Both the position numbers and the translations under genes were made by a program. From Thiotrichaceae bacterium (GTDB taxonomy: Bacteria; Pseudomonadota; Gammaproteobacteria; Beggiatoales; Beggiatoaceae): a stretch of 64,000 nucleotides of DNA. The stretch is from contig JAOZSV010000001.1 of assembly GCA_029939505.1 (NCBI GenBank), positions 49,145 through 113,144 of the forward strand, written 5' to 3'. Under the pieces are notes generated by a model that was not told where the DNA came from, ran no database searches, and was given only the letters and a program-made list of their open reading frames with translations. Shown in pieces: positions 17,758 to 25,880 of this stretch; the stretch's first letter is position 1; each line of letters starts with the position of its first letter.

Positions 17758-17909
17758 GCCATTTTTGCAAGTTCTTTGACCCGCGCCAATCCACACTTTT
17801 CCGAACCCGGCCCTTTTTTCCAATTTTCCCCAGTGCTTTTCCCCAGTGCCTTCAGAATGGCTTCAGTGGGCTGATAAAAAAACAACAAAAGTCTTTCAAT
17901 TTGACGAAT

Positions 17910-17946
17910 TTAGAAATCCGATTTTTTCCAAAAATCGGATTTCTAA
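17910..17946. repeat. Palindromic element B
   Basis: TTAGAAATCCGATTTTT pairs with AAAAATCGGATTTCTAA. It is followed by AATAGTGGGATAGGTTCAT, the same flank seen at 22201-22220 and 41376-41519. Confidence 0.85.
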
Positions 17947-18073
17947 GCTCAAAAATGAATAGTGGGATAGGTTCATTAAGTTAAGTCTTGGAGTCCAAAC
18001 CTTTATGTTTTGAAGTGTTTGATTTTAAACGATATAATATAAATATGACGGTTTGGATTCCAATAAACATTCC

Positions 18074-18118
18074 TTTCGAGGTTTGAGTTTTTTTTTCAAA
18101 AAAACTCAAACCTCGAAA
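18074..18118. repeat. Palindromic element A, TTTGAG stem
   Basis: Arms TTTCGAGGTTTGAG and CTCAAACCTCGAAA, perfect pairing. Confidence 0.85.
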
Positions 18119-18173
18119 ACTTAATGGCAGTGTTGTGGTTGCACTGAATAGTTACGTTTTTTGTTGGACTCCA

Positions 18174-18215
18174 TTTGAGGCTAAAGTTTTTCTTCAAAAA
18201 ACTTTAGCCTCAAAA
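18174..18215. repeat. Palindromic element A with TTGAGG / CCTCAA arms
   Basis: The outer C of TCGAGG is T here, and the pairing G of the other arm is A, so the stem stays perfect (TTTGAGGCTAAAG with CTTTAGCCTCAAA). Confidence 0.85.
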
Positions 18216-18273
18216 ATACCCAAAACTGAAGCGTTGGACTCCAAAAACACCAGTAGTCATTTTTAAAATAACA

Positions 18274-18774
18274 ATGCGTCTAAGTAAACTTAAACTCACC
18301 GGTTTTAAATCTTTTGTTGATCCAACAACGCTCTCGTTTCCGAGTGAGCGGGTTGGGGTAGTTGGACCTAATGGTTGTGGTAAATCTAATGTCATTGACG
18401 CGGTGCGTTGGGTGATGGGAGAAAGCTCCGCGAAACAATTGCGTGGGGCAGCGATGAGTGATGTCATTTTTAATGGATCTCGCACACGTAAAGCGATTGA
18501 TCAGGCTTCAATTGAATTAGTATTTGAAGAAGTCAATGTGCCCCAATATCCTGAACATTCTGAAATTGCAGTCAAAAGGCAGATTTCTCGTAAAGGGCAA
18601 TCAACCTATTTTCTAAATAGCGTCAAGTGTCGGCGTAAAGATATTACTGATCTGTTTTTAGGCACAGGTTTAGGACCACGTAGTTTCTGGTTCCCACGCG
18701 CCGGCGTGGGAATCCATTCTGGACGCGCCAGCGTCCAGTCTTTATCGTTCACGCCAGCGCGTCAATGCCATTAA
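18274..18774 (+). pseudogene. smc: Truncated SMC chromosome-segregation ATPase (N-terminal head only)
   Basis: Residues 1-137 are unmistakably the SMC N-terminal head: [20 protein letters not shown], Walker [21 protein letters not shown], then [20 protein letters not shown] full SMC is about 1150-1200 residues. Here the frame stops matching right after LGTGLGPRS (18684), where intact homologues continue YAIIEQG. It runs into a CCCACGCG-type repeat that adds 29 non-SMC residues and a TAA inside CAATGCCATTAAG. The Walker B/signature half is missing, so the product cannot form a normal ATPase. Either the gene is dead and another copy exists, or the assembly joined wrongly at the repeat. Confidence 0.85.
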
Positions 18775-18786
18775 GCCTTGGAGTCC

Positions 18787-18831
18787 ATTCGAGGTTTAAG
18801 TTTTTTTTTCAAAAAAACTAAAACCTCGAAT
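18787..18831. repeat. Palindromic element A, TTTAAG/TTTTAG stem (one mismatch)
   Basis: ATTCGAGGTTTAAG faces CTAAAACCTCGAAT; one base pair of the inner block is unmatched, unlike most copies. Confidence 0.8.
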
Positions 18832-18848
18832 CCTTTAGATTTGGAAGT

Positions 18849-18891
18849 ATTCGAGGTTTGAGTTTTTCTTCAAAAAACTCAAACCTCGAAT
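18849..18891. repeat. Palindromic element A, TTTGAG stem
   Basis: Perfect arms ATTCGAGGTTTGAG and CTCAAACCTCGAAT with the common TTTTTCTTCAAAAA centre. Confidence 0.85.
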
Positions 18892-19012
18892 TGATATTTA
18901 AGCGAAATAATCCAAATCTGAAGGTTTGGATTCCAATGCCATTAGGGCGAACCGGCGTGTTCGCCCTAATGGCATTGGCGCGTGGGAACGAGAAATACCT
19001 TTTCGTAGAAGT

Positions 19013-21916
19013 CTATTCCAAAATGTCAGCCCACCACTGCATCACTTGTTGACGCTGTTCAGAAAAAAGCGCATTTTTCACCTGTGCCGGTTGATTTTGC
19101 AAGGTTAAACGATGCGTTTCAGCACGATAAATACGGTAAGCCTCGCTAAGTTGAGTACAAGCAGATTCATCAAGCAATTTATATTTAGTAAATAACCGTA
19201 ACAAGGGCAACATCCCCGTTTTCTCTAATAAGCCAGGATAATCCGCCGCCCAACAAAGAACAATATATTGAACGATAAATTCAATATCTGCAATGCCCCC
19301 ACGCCCTTGTTTTAAATCAAAAAAACCCTCCTCATGAAATGGCGGCTGAGTGGGCTTGCTTTTGTCTAAATTGCCACGCATTTTATCCCGCATCTCACAA
19401 ACGTCTTGTTTTAATTTATCAGTATCGCGACGTTGACTCAGAATCTTGCGGCGAATACTTTCAAATCGTTCCCTGCTTTCCGTATTCCCAGCAATGGCTC
19501 TTGCACGAACTAAAGCTTGATGTTCCCATGTCCACGCATTTTTTTCTTGATAAGTTTCATAAGCATCCAAGCTAGTAACTAACAAACCAGATGTCCCTCC
19601 TGGGCGTAATCGGGGATCGACTTCATACAAAATACCGGCTGGCGTTCTGGTAGAGATAATATGAATAATGCGCTGTGCTAAACGCACAAAAAAGACTTGA
19701 TTATCTAGGGGTTTTTCACCATTTGTGAATTGTTGTGTTCCACAGGAGTCATGCAAAAAAACCATATCCAAATCAGAACCATAGCTTAATTCTATCCCAC
19801 CGGCTTTGCCATAAGCGACAATACAAAGTCCCGCATGAAGAACTTCGTTCTCATACTGACATAGCGGCTCCCCATGTCTTTGAACAAGGTACTCACGCGC
19901 CATACTTAATGCTTGTCGAACTAAAGTATCTGCAATGGCAGCGAGATTATCGCTCGTGGTTTCAACCGTTAATTTGCCCGATAATTCACCGGCAGCGATA
20001 TGTAGAACATAAGCACGTTTAAATTGACGCAAGCTGTCCATTTGCATCTCTAAATCATCCATTGGCAGATGTGCTAATTGAGCTTGCAAAGCGTTTTCTA
20101 ATTCCGCCGGTTTTAGTGGATCATAGAGGCGGCGCGAATCAAGCAGTTCATCTAATAACAGCGGATAACGGGTAATTTGTTCGGCAACCCAAGCACTCTC
20201 AGCACATAAATGCACCAATTTTTTTAATACCTGTGGACGTTCTATTAATAAAGCAAGATAAACACCGCGTTGTGCAACGGATTCAATAAATTTCAAGCTG
20301 CGATGTATCGCATCATCTCGGTATTGCTGTTCAATTGCAGTCACAATTAATAAAGGAATCAAAGTATCTAATTTATCTCGTCCTTGTTGCGTGAATCGAC
20401 TTACTGTCCGTGATTCAAGAAACTGTTTCAGATGAGCTAACACTTCGGGCGGGTTCTGAAAACCGGCTTGGCTTAATGACGATTCAGCATCTTCATCCAA
20501 TCCCCCCATCCATAATGTTTTCCAATGCTTTGATTCTATAGATTGCATGGAATATTCAACCGGTTGTGGAGTTATGACTTGTTCAAACTCAATATGCACT
20601 TGTTGTTGATGGTAGAGCAGTTTTGCAAGAAAGCAATCCCAGTTATCAAATTCCATGCTATAAGCTAAACGGGCTTTATTTAACTCATCATCTGGTAAAG
20701 TTTGCGTTTGTCTATCTTCAATCGCTTGTAAATGGTTTTCAGTTAAGCGCAAAAAGCGATAAGCATCGCGCAAATGGGCGGCGACTTCACTGGAGAGAAT
20801 CTGGTATTCTTCCAATTGTGCCAACGTGCTGAGTAAATGCCTTTGTTGTAAAGCGGGTTGCTGCCCTCCGCGTATTAATTGAAACACTTGACATGTAAAT
20901 TCAATATCACGAATGCCTCCAGCCCCTAACTTAATATTATTATTAAGTCCTTTTCGATATGATTCTTGATCAATCAAAGCCTTCATATTGCGTAAAGCGT
21001 CAAATGCATTAAAATCCAAATAGCGACGATACACGAAAGGGCGCAATGTTTTAAGTAGCGAATTTCCAGCCGGTTTATCTCCAGCCGCAACACGGATTTT
21101 AACCAGCGCGTAACGTTCCCAACTTCTGGCATGGGTTTGATAATAATCTTCCATCGCAGAAAAACTCATCACTAAAGGTCCAGCATCGCCAAATGGTCTC
21201 AGGCGCATATCAACCCGAAAAACAAAACCATCTACCGTGAGATTGCTCAAAACATGTATCAATTGCTGCCCCAAGCGTAGAAAAAACTCTTGATTGGTAC
21301 GCACACGTTTAACACCTTTTGTTTCCCCAGATTCAGGGTAGGCAAAAATCAGATCGACATCAGAAGAAAAATTAAGTTCTTGCCCACCGAGTTTACCCAA
21401 TGCCAATACAACTAGGGATTGTGGAATACCCGCTGCATCACAGGGCGTACCGAATTGCACAGTCAATTGTTCATAAAGCCAAGTCAGTGCTGCATTTATC
21501 ATGGCATCTGCTAAATTGGAGAGTGATTTTAGGCTTTCTTCCAAAGTCGCCCAGCCTGCCAAATCGCGCCAAGCAATGCGAAGCATTTCCCTGCGGCGAA
21601 ATAAACGTAATACGCGCATTAAATCGCTTTGTTCTTTGGGTTCAAACAATGCTAAGGATTGCGAATAATTGCTAGGTGCGTTCAATAAATCACCACTTTC
21701 AATGAGTTCATGGAGCAAAGCTGGTGATTGCACAGAATTTTTTGCCACAAATAGGCTACACGCCCACACTTTGGGAAGACTTTCAAAAACACGCGAATGT
21801 TCTGCTAAATAAGCAATTTGTTCAGAACTCGCTTGTTCTTGGTAATCTTGCCACATCAGATTAACTTCGCGCTGTAGCAAGGGGGGTAAAGTAGAAAATG
21901 TGTTGGAAATGTTCAT
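19013..21916 (-). CDS. glnE: Bifunctional glutamine synthetase adenylyltransferase / adenylyl-removing enzyme
   Basis: A 967-residue cytosolic regulator of nitrogen assimilation that adds or removes AMP on glutamine synthetase in response to glutamine and PII. Both nucleotidyltransferase domains are present. The N-terminal one (residues ~110-270) has GKLGGQELNFSSDVDLIFAY and the C-terminal one (~650-790) has GKAGGIELSYGSDLDMVFLH, each with the catalytic G-S-D-x-D pattern. The helical GlnD/PII-uridylyltransferase-associated segments follow each domain (AGGIRDIEFTCQ and GRGGIADIEFIVQY). The length is normal for GlnE (about 950). ATG 21916 begins MNISNTFSTLPP. The gene looks intact although repeats lie against both ends. 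Confidence 0.95.
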   Translation of the reverse strand: MNISNTFSTLPPLLQREVNLMWQDYQEQASSEQIAYLAEHSRVFESLPKVWACSLFVAKNSVQSPALLHELIESGDLLNAPSNYSQSLALFEPKEQSDLMRVLRLFRRREMLRIAWRDLAGWATLEESLKSLSNLADAMINAALTWLYEQLTVQFGTPCDAAGIPQSLVVLALGKLGGQELNFSSDVDLIFAYPESGETKGVKRVRTNQEFFLRLGQQLIHVLSNLTVDGFVFRVDMRLRPFGDAGPLVMSFSAMEDYYQTHARSWERYALVKIRVAAGDKPAGNSLLKTLRPFVYRRYLDFNAFDALRNMKALIDQESYRKGLNNNIKLGAGGIRDIEFTCQVFQLIRGGQQPALQQRHLLSTLAQLEEYQILSSEVAAHLRDAYRFLRLTENHLQAIEDRQTQTLPDDELNKARLAYSMEFDNWDCFLAKLLYHQQQVHIEFEQVITPQPVEYSMQSIESKHWKTLWMGGLDEDAESSLSQAGFQNPPEVLAHLKQFLESRTVSRFTQQGRDKLDTLIPLLIVTAIEQQYRDDAIHRSLKFIESVAQRGVYLALLIERPQVLKKLVHLCAESAWVAEQITRYPLLLDELLDSRRLYDPLKPAELENALQAQLAHLPMDDLEMQMDSLRQFKRAYVLHIAAGELSGKLTVETTSDNLAAIADTLVRQALSMAREYLVQRHGEPLCQYENEVLHAGLCIVAYGKAGGIELSYGSDLDMVFLHDSCGTQQFTNGEKPLDNQVFFVRLAQRIIHIISTRTPAGILYEVDPRLRPGGTSGLLVTSLDAYETYQEKNAWTWEHQALVRARAIAGNTESRERFESIRRKILSQRRDTDKLKQDVCEMRDKMRGNLDKSKPTQPPFHEEGFFDLKQGRGGIADIEFIVQYIVLCWAADYPGLLEKTGMLPLLRLFTKYKLLDESACTQLSEAYRIYRAETHRLTLQNQPAQVKNALFSEQRQQVMQWWADILE

Positions 21917-22296
21917 ATTGTGAATAATGGTGAATGTGTTTATTTAATGGTGAATTATGAATGATGTTTAGTTCTGAAATCGACTGTTATATTAGAAGAA
22001 ATAATAAAACGGGAATTAGCCAAACCTGACAGGTTTAAGTACTGAAGCAGAAATGATCGGATATGATGGTCCAACATTAACTTTGGTTGCTAAGTACTGA
22101 AGCATAAATTATCAGATATTATGGAGTTCAACGCTTTAGCTTTGATCGCGAGTCATTTTGTCACAGCCAAAGCGTTGGACTCCAAAAAATCTTAAAACTT
22201 ATGAACCTATCCCACTATTCGTTTTTGAGCTTAGAAATCCGATTTTTTTCAAAGGATTTCTTAAACCTCGTTTTTTGGTCAAAAACCCAACTATTT
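21917..22296. other. Repeat-filled gap between glnE and the O-antigen ligase gene
   Basis: Contains an AAGTACTGAAGCATAA / GGAGTTCAACGCTTTAGC inverted block (22092-22184), the flank ATGAACCTATCCCACTATTC (22201-22220) and a degenerate element B (22231-22264). No gene is seen. Confidence 0.6.
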
Positions 22297-23475
22297 TTAT
22301 TCATCATTAATTTTCAGCCCTCCATAAAATACCCCTATCAAATAAGCAAAAATATGTCCCTCCGTGTTATCCAACCATAACGAATTGACTAAACATCCAA
22401 CGGCAATAGTAACAACTAATCCTTGCGCCATCAGGGCAGATTGTGTTTTTAAATCATAACTTCTCTTCCACATCATATAAAGCAAAGCAATAAACACCCC
22501 TACCCCAATCAATCCCCACTGCACCGCGATCATTAAATATTCATTATGTGGATTAGTCGTGTTATTCATGCCTTGTTTTTCTTCTAACTCTTTGTATTTA
22601 GAAGAAAAACTGCCAGTTCCATGTCCAAAAAACGGTTTTTGTGCCACTAATGTCAAACTCTTATTTAAGAAATCAAGGCGTAATTCTGCCGAATTATGAA
22701 CTTGTCCTTCTTGATAACTTTGCACACTTTCAGAAACATTATCGACTCTTTGCCTAAGTACATCAGAAAAATGATAAGCCAAAATACTCAGAACAATTAA
22801 CACAATGCTACCGATTAAGACACCGCGTAAATGATAAAGTTGATAAAAAAATAGAAAGATTAAACAGAAGAGAACCAAATAACCTGTACGCCCTTCACTC
22901 ATAAAAATAATGTTATAAATCGCTAATAATATCCATAAAGCGAAAAGCCATTTCCACGATTGCTTCCCTTTCCAATATTGCACTGCTAAAAAATACGCCG
23001 CTAGTGCCATTAATAAACTTTGTGTGATATACGTTTTAAAAACGAAAGGCATTTCAGGAGTCCCTTTACCGATTTGCCAACCCGTTATTGCCATGAGGTA
23101 AGAGAGAAATAGGGTGATCGTCATCGCACCAATAAATGCGTAAAGCCCCCATTGACGACTCTGACTATCCCGAAAAACTAATATAAACAAAAGGATATAT
23201 AAAAATTCCCGATATTTATCCAATAACAGCCCTGCTTCTAAGAAGGAAACAGGCGTATGAAAAAAACCGATTAGCATGATAATAAACAGGAGCATCGCTA
23301 ATATCACAATCGGATGCTGACGGAGTGTATTAAACTTTTTCTTATATTCCCCTTCTGCCAAGATAAGTAAGAGTATGAGAGGGCATAAAATATTTGTTAA
23401 AGCAGTAGAAATAGGAATAGCAAGCCCTGTTAATACAGCTAAAATGCGTCGTGCGCTATCAAAAGATACTGTCAT
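22297..23475 (-). CDS. O-antigen ligase / polymerase family membrane protein (WaaL/Wzy-like)
   Basis: A 392-residue inner-membrane protein with about ten predicted helices. The C-terminal half holds the family hallmark: a large periplasmic loop with RLDFLNKSLTLVAQKPFFGH, then GTGSFSS and NTTNPHNEYLMIAVQWG, where the arginine and the H of NPHNEYL are the conserved functional positions in O-antigen ligases. Such proteins transfer a lipid-linked glycan to lipid A core or another acceptor, or polymerise repeat units. It ends in a run of repeats and starts at ATG 23475, thirteen bases after a glycosyltransferase gene, so the two probably form one surface-glycan operon. The family is secure; ligase versus polymerase cannot be decided from this sequence. 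Confidence 0.85.
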   Translation of the reverse strand: MTVSFDSARRILAVLTGLAIPISTALTNILCPLILLLILAEGEYKKKFNTLRQHPIVILAMLLFIIMLIGFFHTPVSFLEAGLLLDKYREFLYILLFILVFRDSQSRQWGLYAFIGAMTITLFLSYLMAITGWQIGKGTPEMPFVFKTYITQSLLMALAAYFLAVQYWKGKQSWKWLFALWILLAIYNIIFMSEGRTGYLVLFCLIFLFFYQLYHLRGVLIGSIVLIVLSILAYHFSDVLRQRVDNVSESVQSYQEGQVHNSAELRLDFLNKSLTLVAQKPFFGHGTGSFSSKYKELEEKQGMNNTTNPHNEYLMIAVQWGLIGVGVFIALLYMMWKRSYDLKTQSALMAQGLVVTIAVGCLVNSLWLDNTEGHIFAYLIGVFYGGLKINDE

Positions 23476-23488
23476 TTTCAGTTATCCG

Positions 23489-24358
23489 TTATAAATTCAC
23501 AATTCGATAATGCTTCTTACTCAATTCCCAGCCAAATAAACGTTCTAAACGCATCATCCAACGATGGCGACGTTCACGGCGCGTAGGTTTATAATTTGGA
23601 TTCAATCTCAATTGATGCGCCGCCTCTTCTGCTAACCAGTTTTGCATCACGGCGGGATGAGAACCTTTAAATTCCCCTAACGCTTGTGGATCAATATAAC
23701 CATAATCTTCAAAAGCGGGAGGCGCATGTCCCCAATATTGACTCACCTGCCGTATTTTTTCCTGCATATTGGCGACGGCTCGCACATGTCCATAATGATA
23801 AATCGGCACACCCGCTAAAGCAGCGTAAGGATAACGCCCCCGTTTATTTTTATCCATCACAACAAAAAATAAACCATCGGGGGAATAATTACGAATACTA
23901 TTGCGTATCACACGCGGGGCGCGGCGATACCAGCCTGGACTGATGGCGACAGTATGAGGTGAACCATAAAAGTGATAATAATCAAAGACTAAGGTTTCTA
24001 TTTTAAGATTGTCTTTGTATTTTTGCAAAGTCGCTTTAAGGGCAGGGATGTCTTTCTCATGCAAAACCTCATCGCCTTCCAAATAAAACGCCCAATCGCC
24101 GCTACAATTAAACTGTGCAATCATTTTTTGTTGGGCATAAACATAACCCCGATCCTGCATGGATTCATTCCAAATTGTTTCAATCACACGCAATTTAGGA
24201 TCACCAATCGCTTGAATACGCGCCAAAGTATCATCTTGCCCTGCGCCCACCGCCACTACGACTTCATCACATAATGGTAATAAAGAGCGCAAACTTTCGA
24301 TATAGGGATAACCTAACAGAGTACCGTTACGAATGAAGGTAAAACCGCTAATTTTCAT
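23489..24358 (-). CDS. Glycosyltransferase, family-2-like (GT-A fold)
   Basis: A 289-residue cytosolic protein beginning MKISGFTFIRNGTLLGYPYI. The N-terminal half has the nucleotide-sugar fold of GT2-like enzymes: CDEVVVAVGAGQDDT, VIETIWNESMQDRG and the acidic metal site DWAFYLEGDEVLHEKD. The C-terminal part contains aromatic-rich segments (FDYYHFYGSPH, SPGWYRRAPRVIRN) and ends basic. It has no membrane helix. It lies 13 bases upstream of the O-antigen ligase gene and six bases after the stop-proximal end of the next gene on the same strand, which supports a role in building a surface polysaccharide. The sugar is unknown. Confidence 0.82.
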   Translation of the reverse strand: MKISGFTFIRNGTLLGYPYIESLRSLLPLCDEVVVAVGAGQDDTLARIQAIGDPKLRVIETIWNESMQDRGYVYAQQKMIAQFNCSGDWAFYLEGDEVLHEKDIPALKATLQKYKDNLKIETLVFDYYHFYGSPHTVAISPGWYRRAPRVIRNSIRNYSPDGLFFVVMDKNKRGRYPYAALAGVPIYHYGHVRAVANMQEKIRQVSQYWGHAPPAFEDYGYIDPQALGEFKGSHPAVMQNWLAEEAAHQLRLNPNYKPTRRERRHRWMMRLERLFGWELSKKHYRIVNL

Positions 24359-24364
24359 TTCTTA

Positions 24365-24880
24365 CTATAATATTATATAACGCGCTTCGAGTTCAGGCTC
24401 TGCATTTTCCCAAATATCATCAAATATCTGAGCCAGTTCTTTCGCTTTTGGTCTATCTTTAAAATTAACCGTTGCAGCAAGCGTATCCGAGTGAGGACGG
24501 TGCATTATTCCAATGCCGTCTGCAATCATAAAGGTATCTGGGATATGTTTATCATTTTCTGGTACAGTGCGAAACTGCATCAGATTGCCTAGACGCTTGC
24601 CCAGTTCGAGTACCAAATGACCGCGTTCTGACGCTATTCTTGCATTATGCAGTAAAATACGAATGCGTGAATAGCGACTGCGTAATGCTAAAGTCTCAAT
24701 GGCTTCACAACATTCCGCATTATCATACACATCGGGATCAAAATCACGGCTCAAAATATCCATAAGTGAATCAGTTTGTTCAATCATTGTTAAGGCAAAT
24801 TGTTGATTCTCCTCTTCACTGACACAAATAAATTCTTCATCCGTTTCGCCTAAGATAAATTTCTTTTTAGTATTGTCCAT
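24365..24880 (-). CDS. Conserved protein of unknown function (possibly DUF7931, PLD-like half)
   Basis: A 171-residue soluble protein starting MDNTKKKFILGETDEEF. The middle (ALRSRYSRIRILLHNARIAS, RGHLVLELGKRLGNLMQFRT) and the end (FMIADGIGIMHRPHSDTLAA) have the alternating pattern of a phospholipase-D-like half-domain. I believe this matches the family now called DUF7931, but I could not check it. The HKD catalytic motif is absent, so no enzyme activity is claimed. It heads the glycan operon. Its first ~10 codons and leader are duplicated 890 bases upstream, on the other side of the toxin/antitoxin pair. Confidence 0.65.
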   Translation of the reverse strand: MDNTKKKFILGETDEEFICVSEEENQQFALTMIEQTDSLMDILSRDFDPDVYDNAECCEAIETLALRSRYSRIRILLHNARIASERGHLVLELGKRLGNLMQFRTVPENDKHIPDTFMIADGIGIMHRPHSDTLAATVNFKDRPKAKELAQIFDDIWENAEPELEARYIIL

Positions 24881-24939
24881 ATTGAACCTATTATAACTTA
24901 AAAACCTCAGAGGTTTTCAAAACCTCAGAGGTTTGATTG
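24834..24939 (-). repeat. Direct repeat, copy next to the conserved protein gene
   Basis: From TTCTTCATCCG through AAGATAAATTTCTTTTTAG, GTCCATATTGAACCTATTAT and two AACCTCAGAGGTT units. A copy in the same orientation at 25729-25831 carries AACCTCTGAGGTT instead in both units. The two copies bracket the toxin/antitoxin pair. Confidence 0.8.
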
Positions 24940-24998
24940 GTGTTAACAAGGAAAAAAACCTCAGAGGTTTGATTCGGTGTAAACGAGGAAAATTCGGC

Positions 24999-25424
24999 TT
25001 ATTTTTCAAATGGGTTAATCCACTGTACGCCGATATTTTGAATATCTTTGGTATTACGTGTTACCAAAATGAAATCATAAGTTTTTGCTGTTGCAGCCAG
25101 TAGTCCATCAATGACTGGTAATGGACGTATAACGTTGAGATATCCCCATGTTTCAGCAATCTGTTCATCAATGGGAATAATGCGTTCCTGAAAGTCGTTT
25201 TGTACATTTTTTAACCAACGTTCAAGATGAAATGCAGATTGAGCATCTCGTCGTCGAATATTTTCTATGCCACGTCGAATTTCACCTATCACTAATACAC
25301 TGGTAAATAATTGGGCTTCTTCTACTTTTTCAAACCAACAACGTACATTTGAGTTACAACGTTCAGCTTTACGTAATTCAGAAATAATGTTAGTGTCCAA
25401 TAAGTATTTCAATATTTCGACCAT
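24999..25424 (-). CDS. vapC: PIN-domain toxin (VapC/FitB-like ribonuclease)
   Basis: A 141-residue PIN-domain protein. The acidic catalytic set is visible: D10 in YLLDTNIISEL, E in VIGEIRRGIENI, D in PVIDGLLAATAK, and a final acidic residue in TRNTKDIQNIG. VapC-like toxins cleave tRNA or rRNA and are silenced by a partner. I chose ATG 25424 (MVEILKYLLDT) because it gives the standard PIN N-terminus; a longer frame back to 25499 would add 25 atypical residues. It overlaps the antitoxin gene by 35 bases, the normal arrangement of a translationally coupled pair. Direct repeats lie on both sides. Confidence 0.85.
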   Translation of the reverse strand: MVEILKYLLDTNIISELRKAERCNSNVRCWFEKVEEAQLFTSVLVIGEIRRGIENIRRRDAQSAFHLERWLKNVQNDFQERIIPIDEQIAETWGYLNVIRPLPVIDGLLAATAKTYDFILVTRNTKDIQNIGVQWINPFEK

Positions 25425-25662
25425 TATCTTGTTCCCTTTCAAAATCTGTATCTTCACCGACATTTGGCATAGCCAATAATGTGGTTTTGAAATCGACATG
25501 GGTATTTTGTAGTACTGCTTGTTCTGATAAAACGGTCACCAACACTTTTTTAGGTTTCGAGGCTAAAGTTTTTTTAAACTTTAGCCTCGAAGTCAGTTTG
25601 AGGGTTTCAAGTAAATGTATTTTCCCATCCGGATTTAAAACAGCCTCAATTGTTTGTAACAT
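25390..25662 (-). CDS. Antitoxin partner of the PIN toxin, carrying an in-frame palindromic insert
   Basis: A 90-residue protein from ATG 25662, with AGGAG seven bases upstream. The N-terminus MLQTIEAVLNPDGKIHLLET resembles small swapped-hairpin or DUF-type antitoxins found with PIN toxins in cyanobacteria and sulfur bacteria. Codons ~25-36 (SRLKFKKTLASK) are encoded by a 36-bp palindromic element A (25556-25591). Removing them joins LETLKLT to PKKVLVTVLSEQ, which reads as an uninterrupted strand region. The insert is a multiple of three and stop-free in this frame. The C-terminal part (VDFKTTLLAMPNVGEDTDFE) is acidic, as expected for a toxin-binding tail. The family name is uncertain; the pair is clear from overlap. 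Confidence 0.75.
   Translation of the reverse strand: MLQTIEAVLNPDGKIHLLETLKLTSRLKFKKTLASKPKKVLVTVLSEQAVLQNTHVDFKTTLLAMPNVGEDTDFEREQDNGRNIEILIGH
25556..25591. repeat. Palindromic element A inside the antitoxin gene (36 bp)
   Basis: Arms TTCGAGGCTAAAGTTT and AAACTTTAGCCTCGAA with a loop about five bases shorter than in the common 41-bp form. This gives 12 whole codons and avoids the TAG that the usual loop would place in this frame. Confidence 0.9.
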
Positions 25663-25728
25663 ATTTGTTCTCCTGAGTACAACGAATGGGTGGATAAACG
25701 AATTAATATCAGAGCCTTGAAAAAAACT

Positions 25729-25831
25729 CTTCATCCGTTTTAAGATAAATTTCTTTTTAGTATTGTCCATATTGAACCTATTATAACTTAAAAAAACCTC
25801 TGAGGTTTTCAAAACCTCTGAGGTTTGATTC
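25729..25831 (-). repeat. Direct repeat, copy upstream of the antitoxin
   Basis: Repeats the leader and first ten codons of the gene at 24880 (ATG equivalent at 25770, MDNTKKKFIL), then lacks four bases and goes out of frame. It is followed by two AACCTCTGAGGTT units. Confidence 0.8.
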
Positions 25832-25841
25832 CATTTGATGT

Positions 25842-25871
25842 GAGAAATCCGATTTTTTTAAACGGATTTCT
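25842..25871. repeat. Palindromic element B, shortened right arm
   Basis: GAGAAATCCGATTTTTT pairs with AACGGATTTCTT. It lies just after the stop of the AAA/nuclease gene and could act as its terminator. Confidence 0.65.
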
Positions 25872-25880
25872 TTGCAGATA

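Larger units (their letters stand above)
18691..18989. repeat. Nested palindromic block
   Basis: Outer ends TTCCCACGCGCC and GGCGCGTGGGAA enclose CAATGCCATTAAG (18763) and CCTAATGGCATTGG (ends 18978). Inside these lie GGAGTCC/GGATTCC arms and two element-A palindromes (18787-18831 and 18849-18891). At least three families are inserted within one another. Confidence 0.7.
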
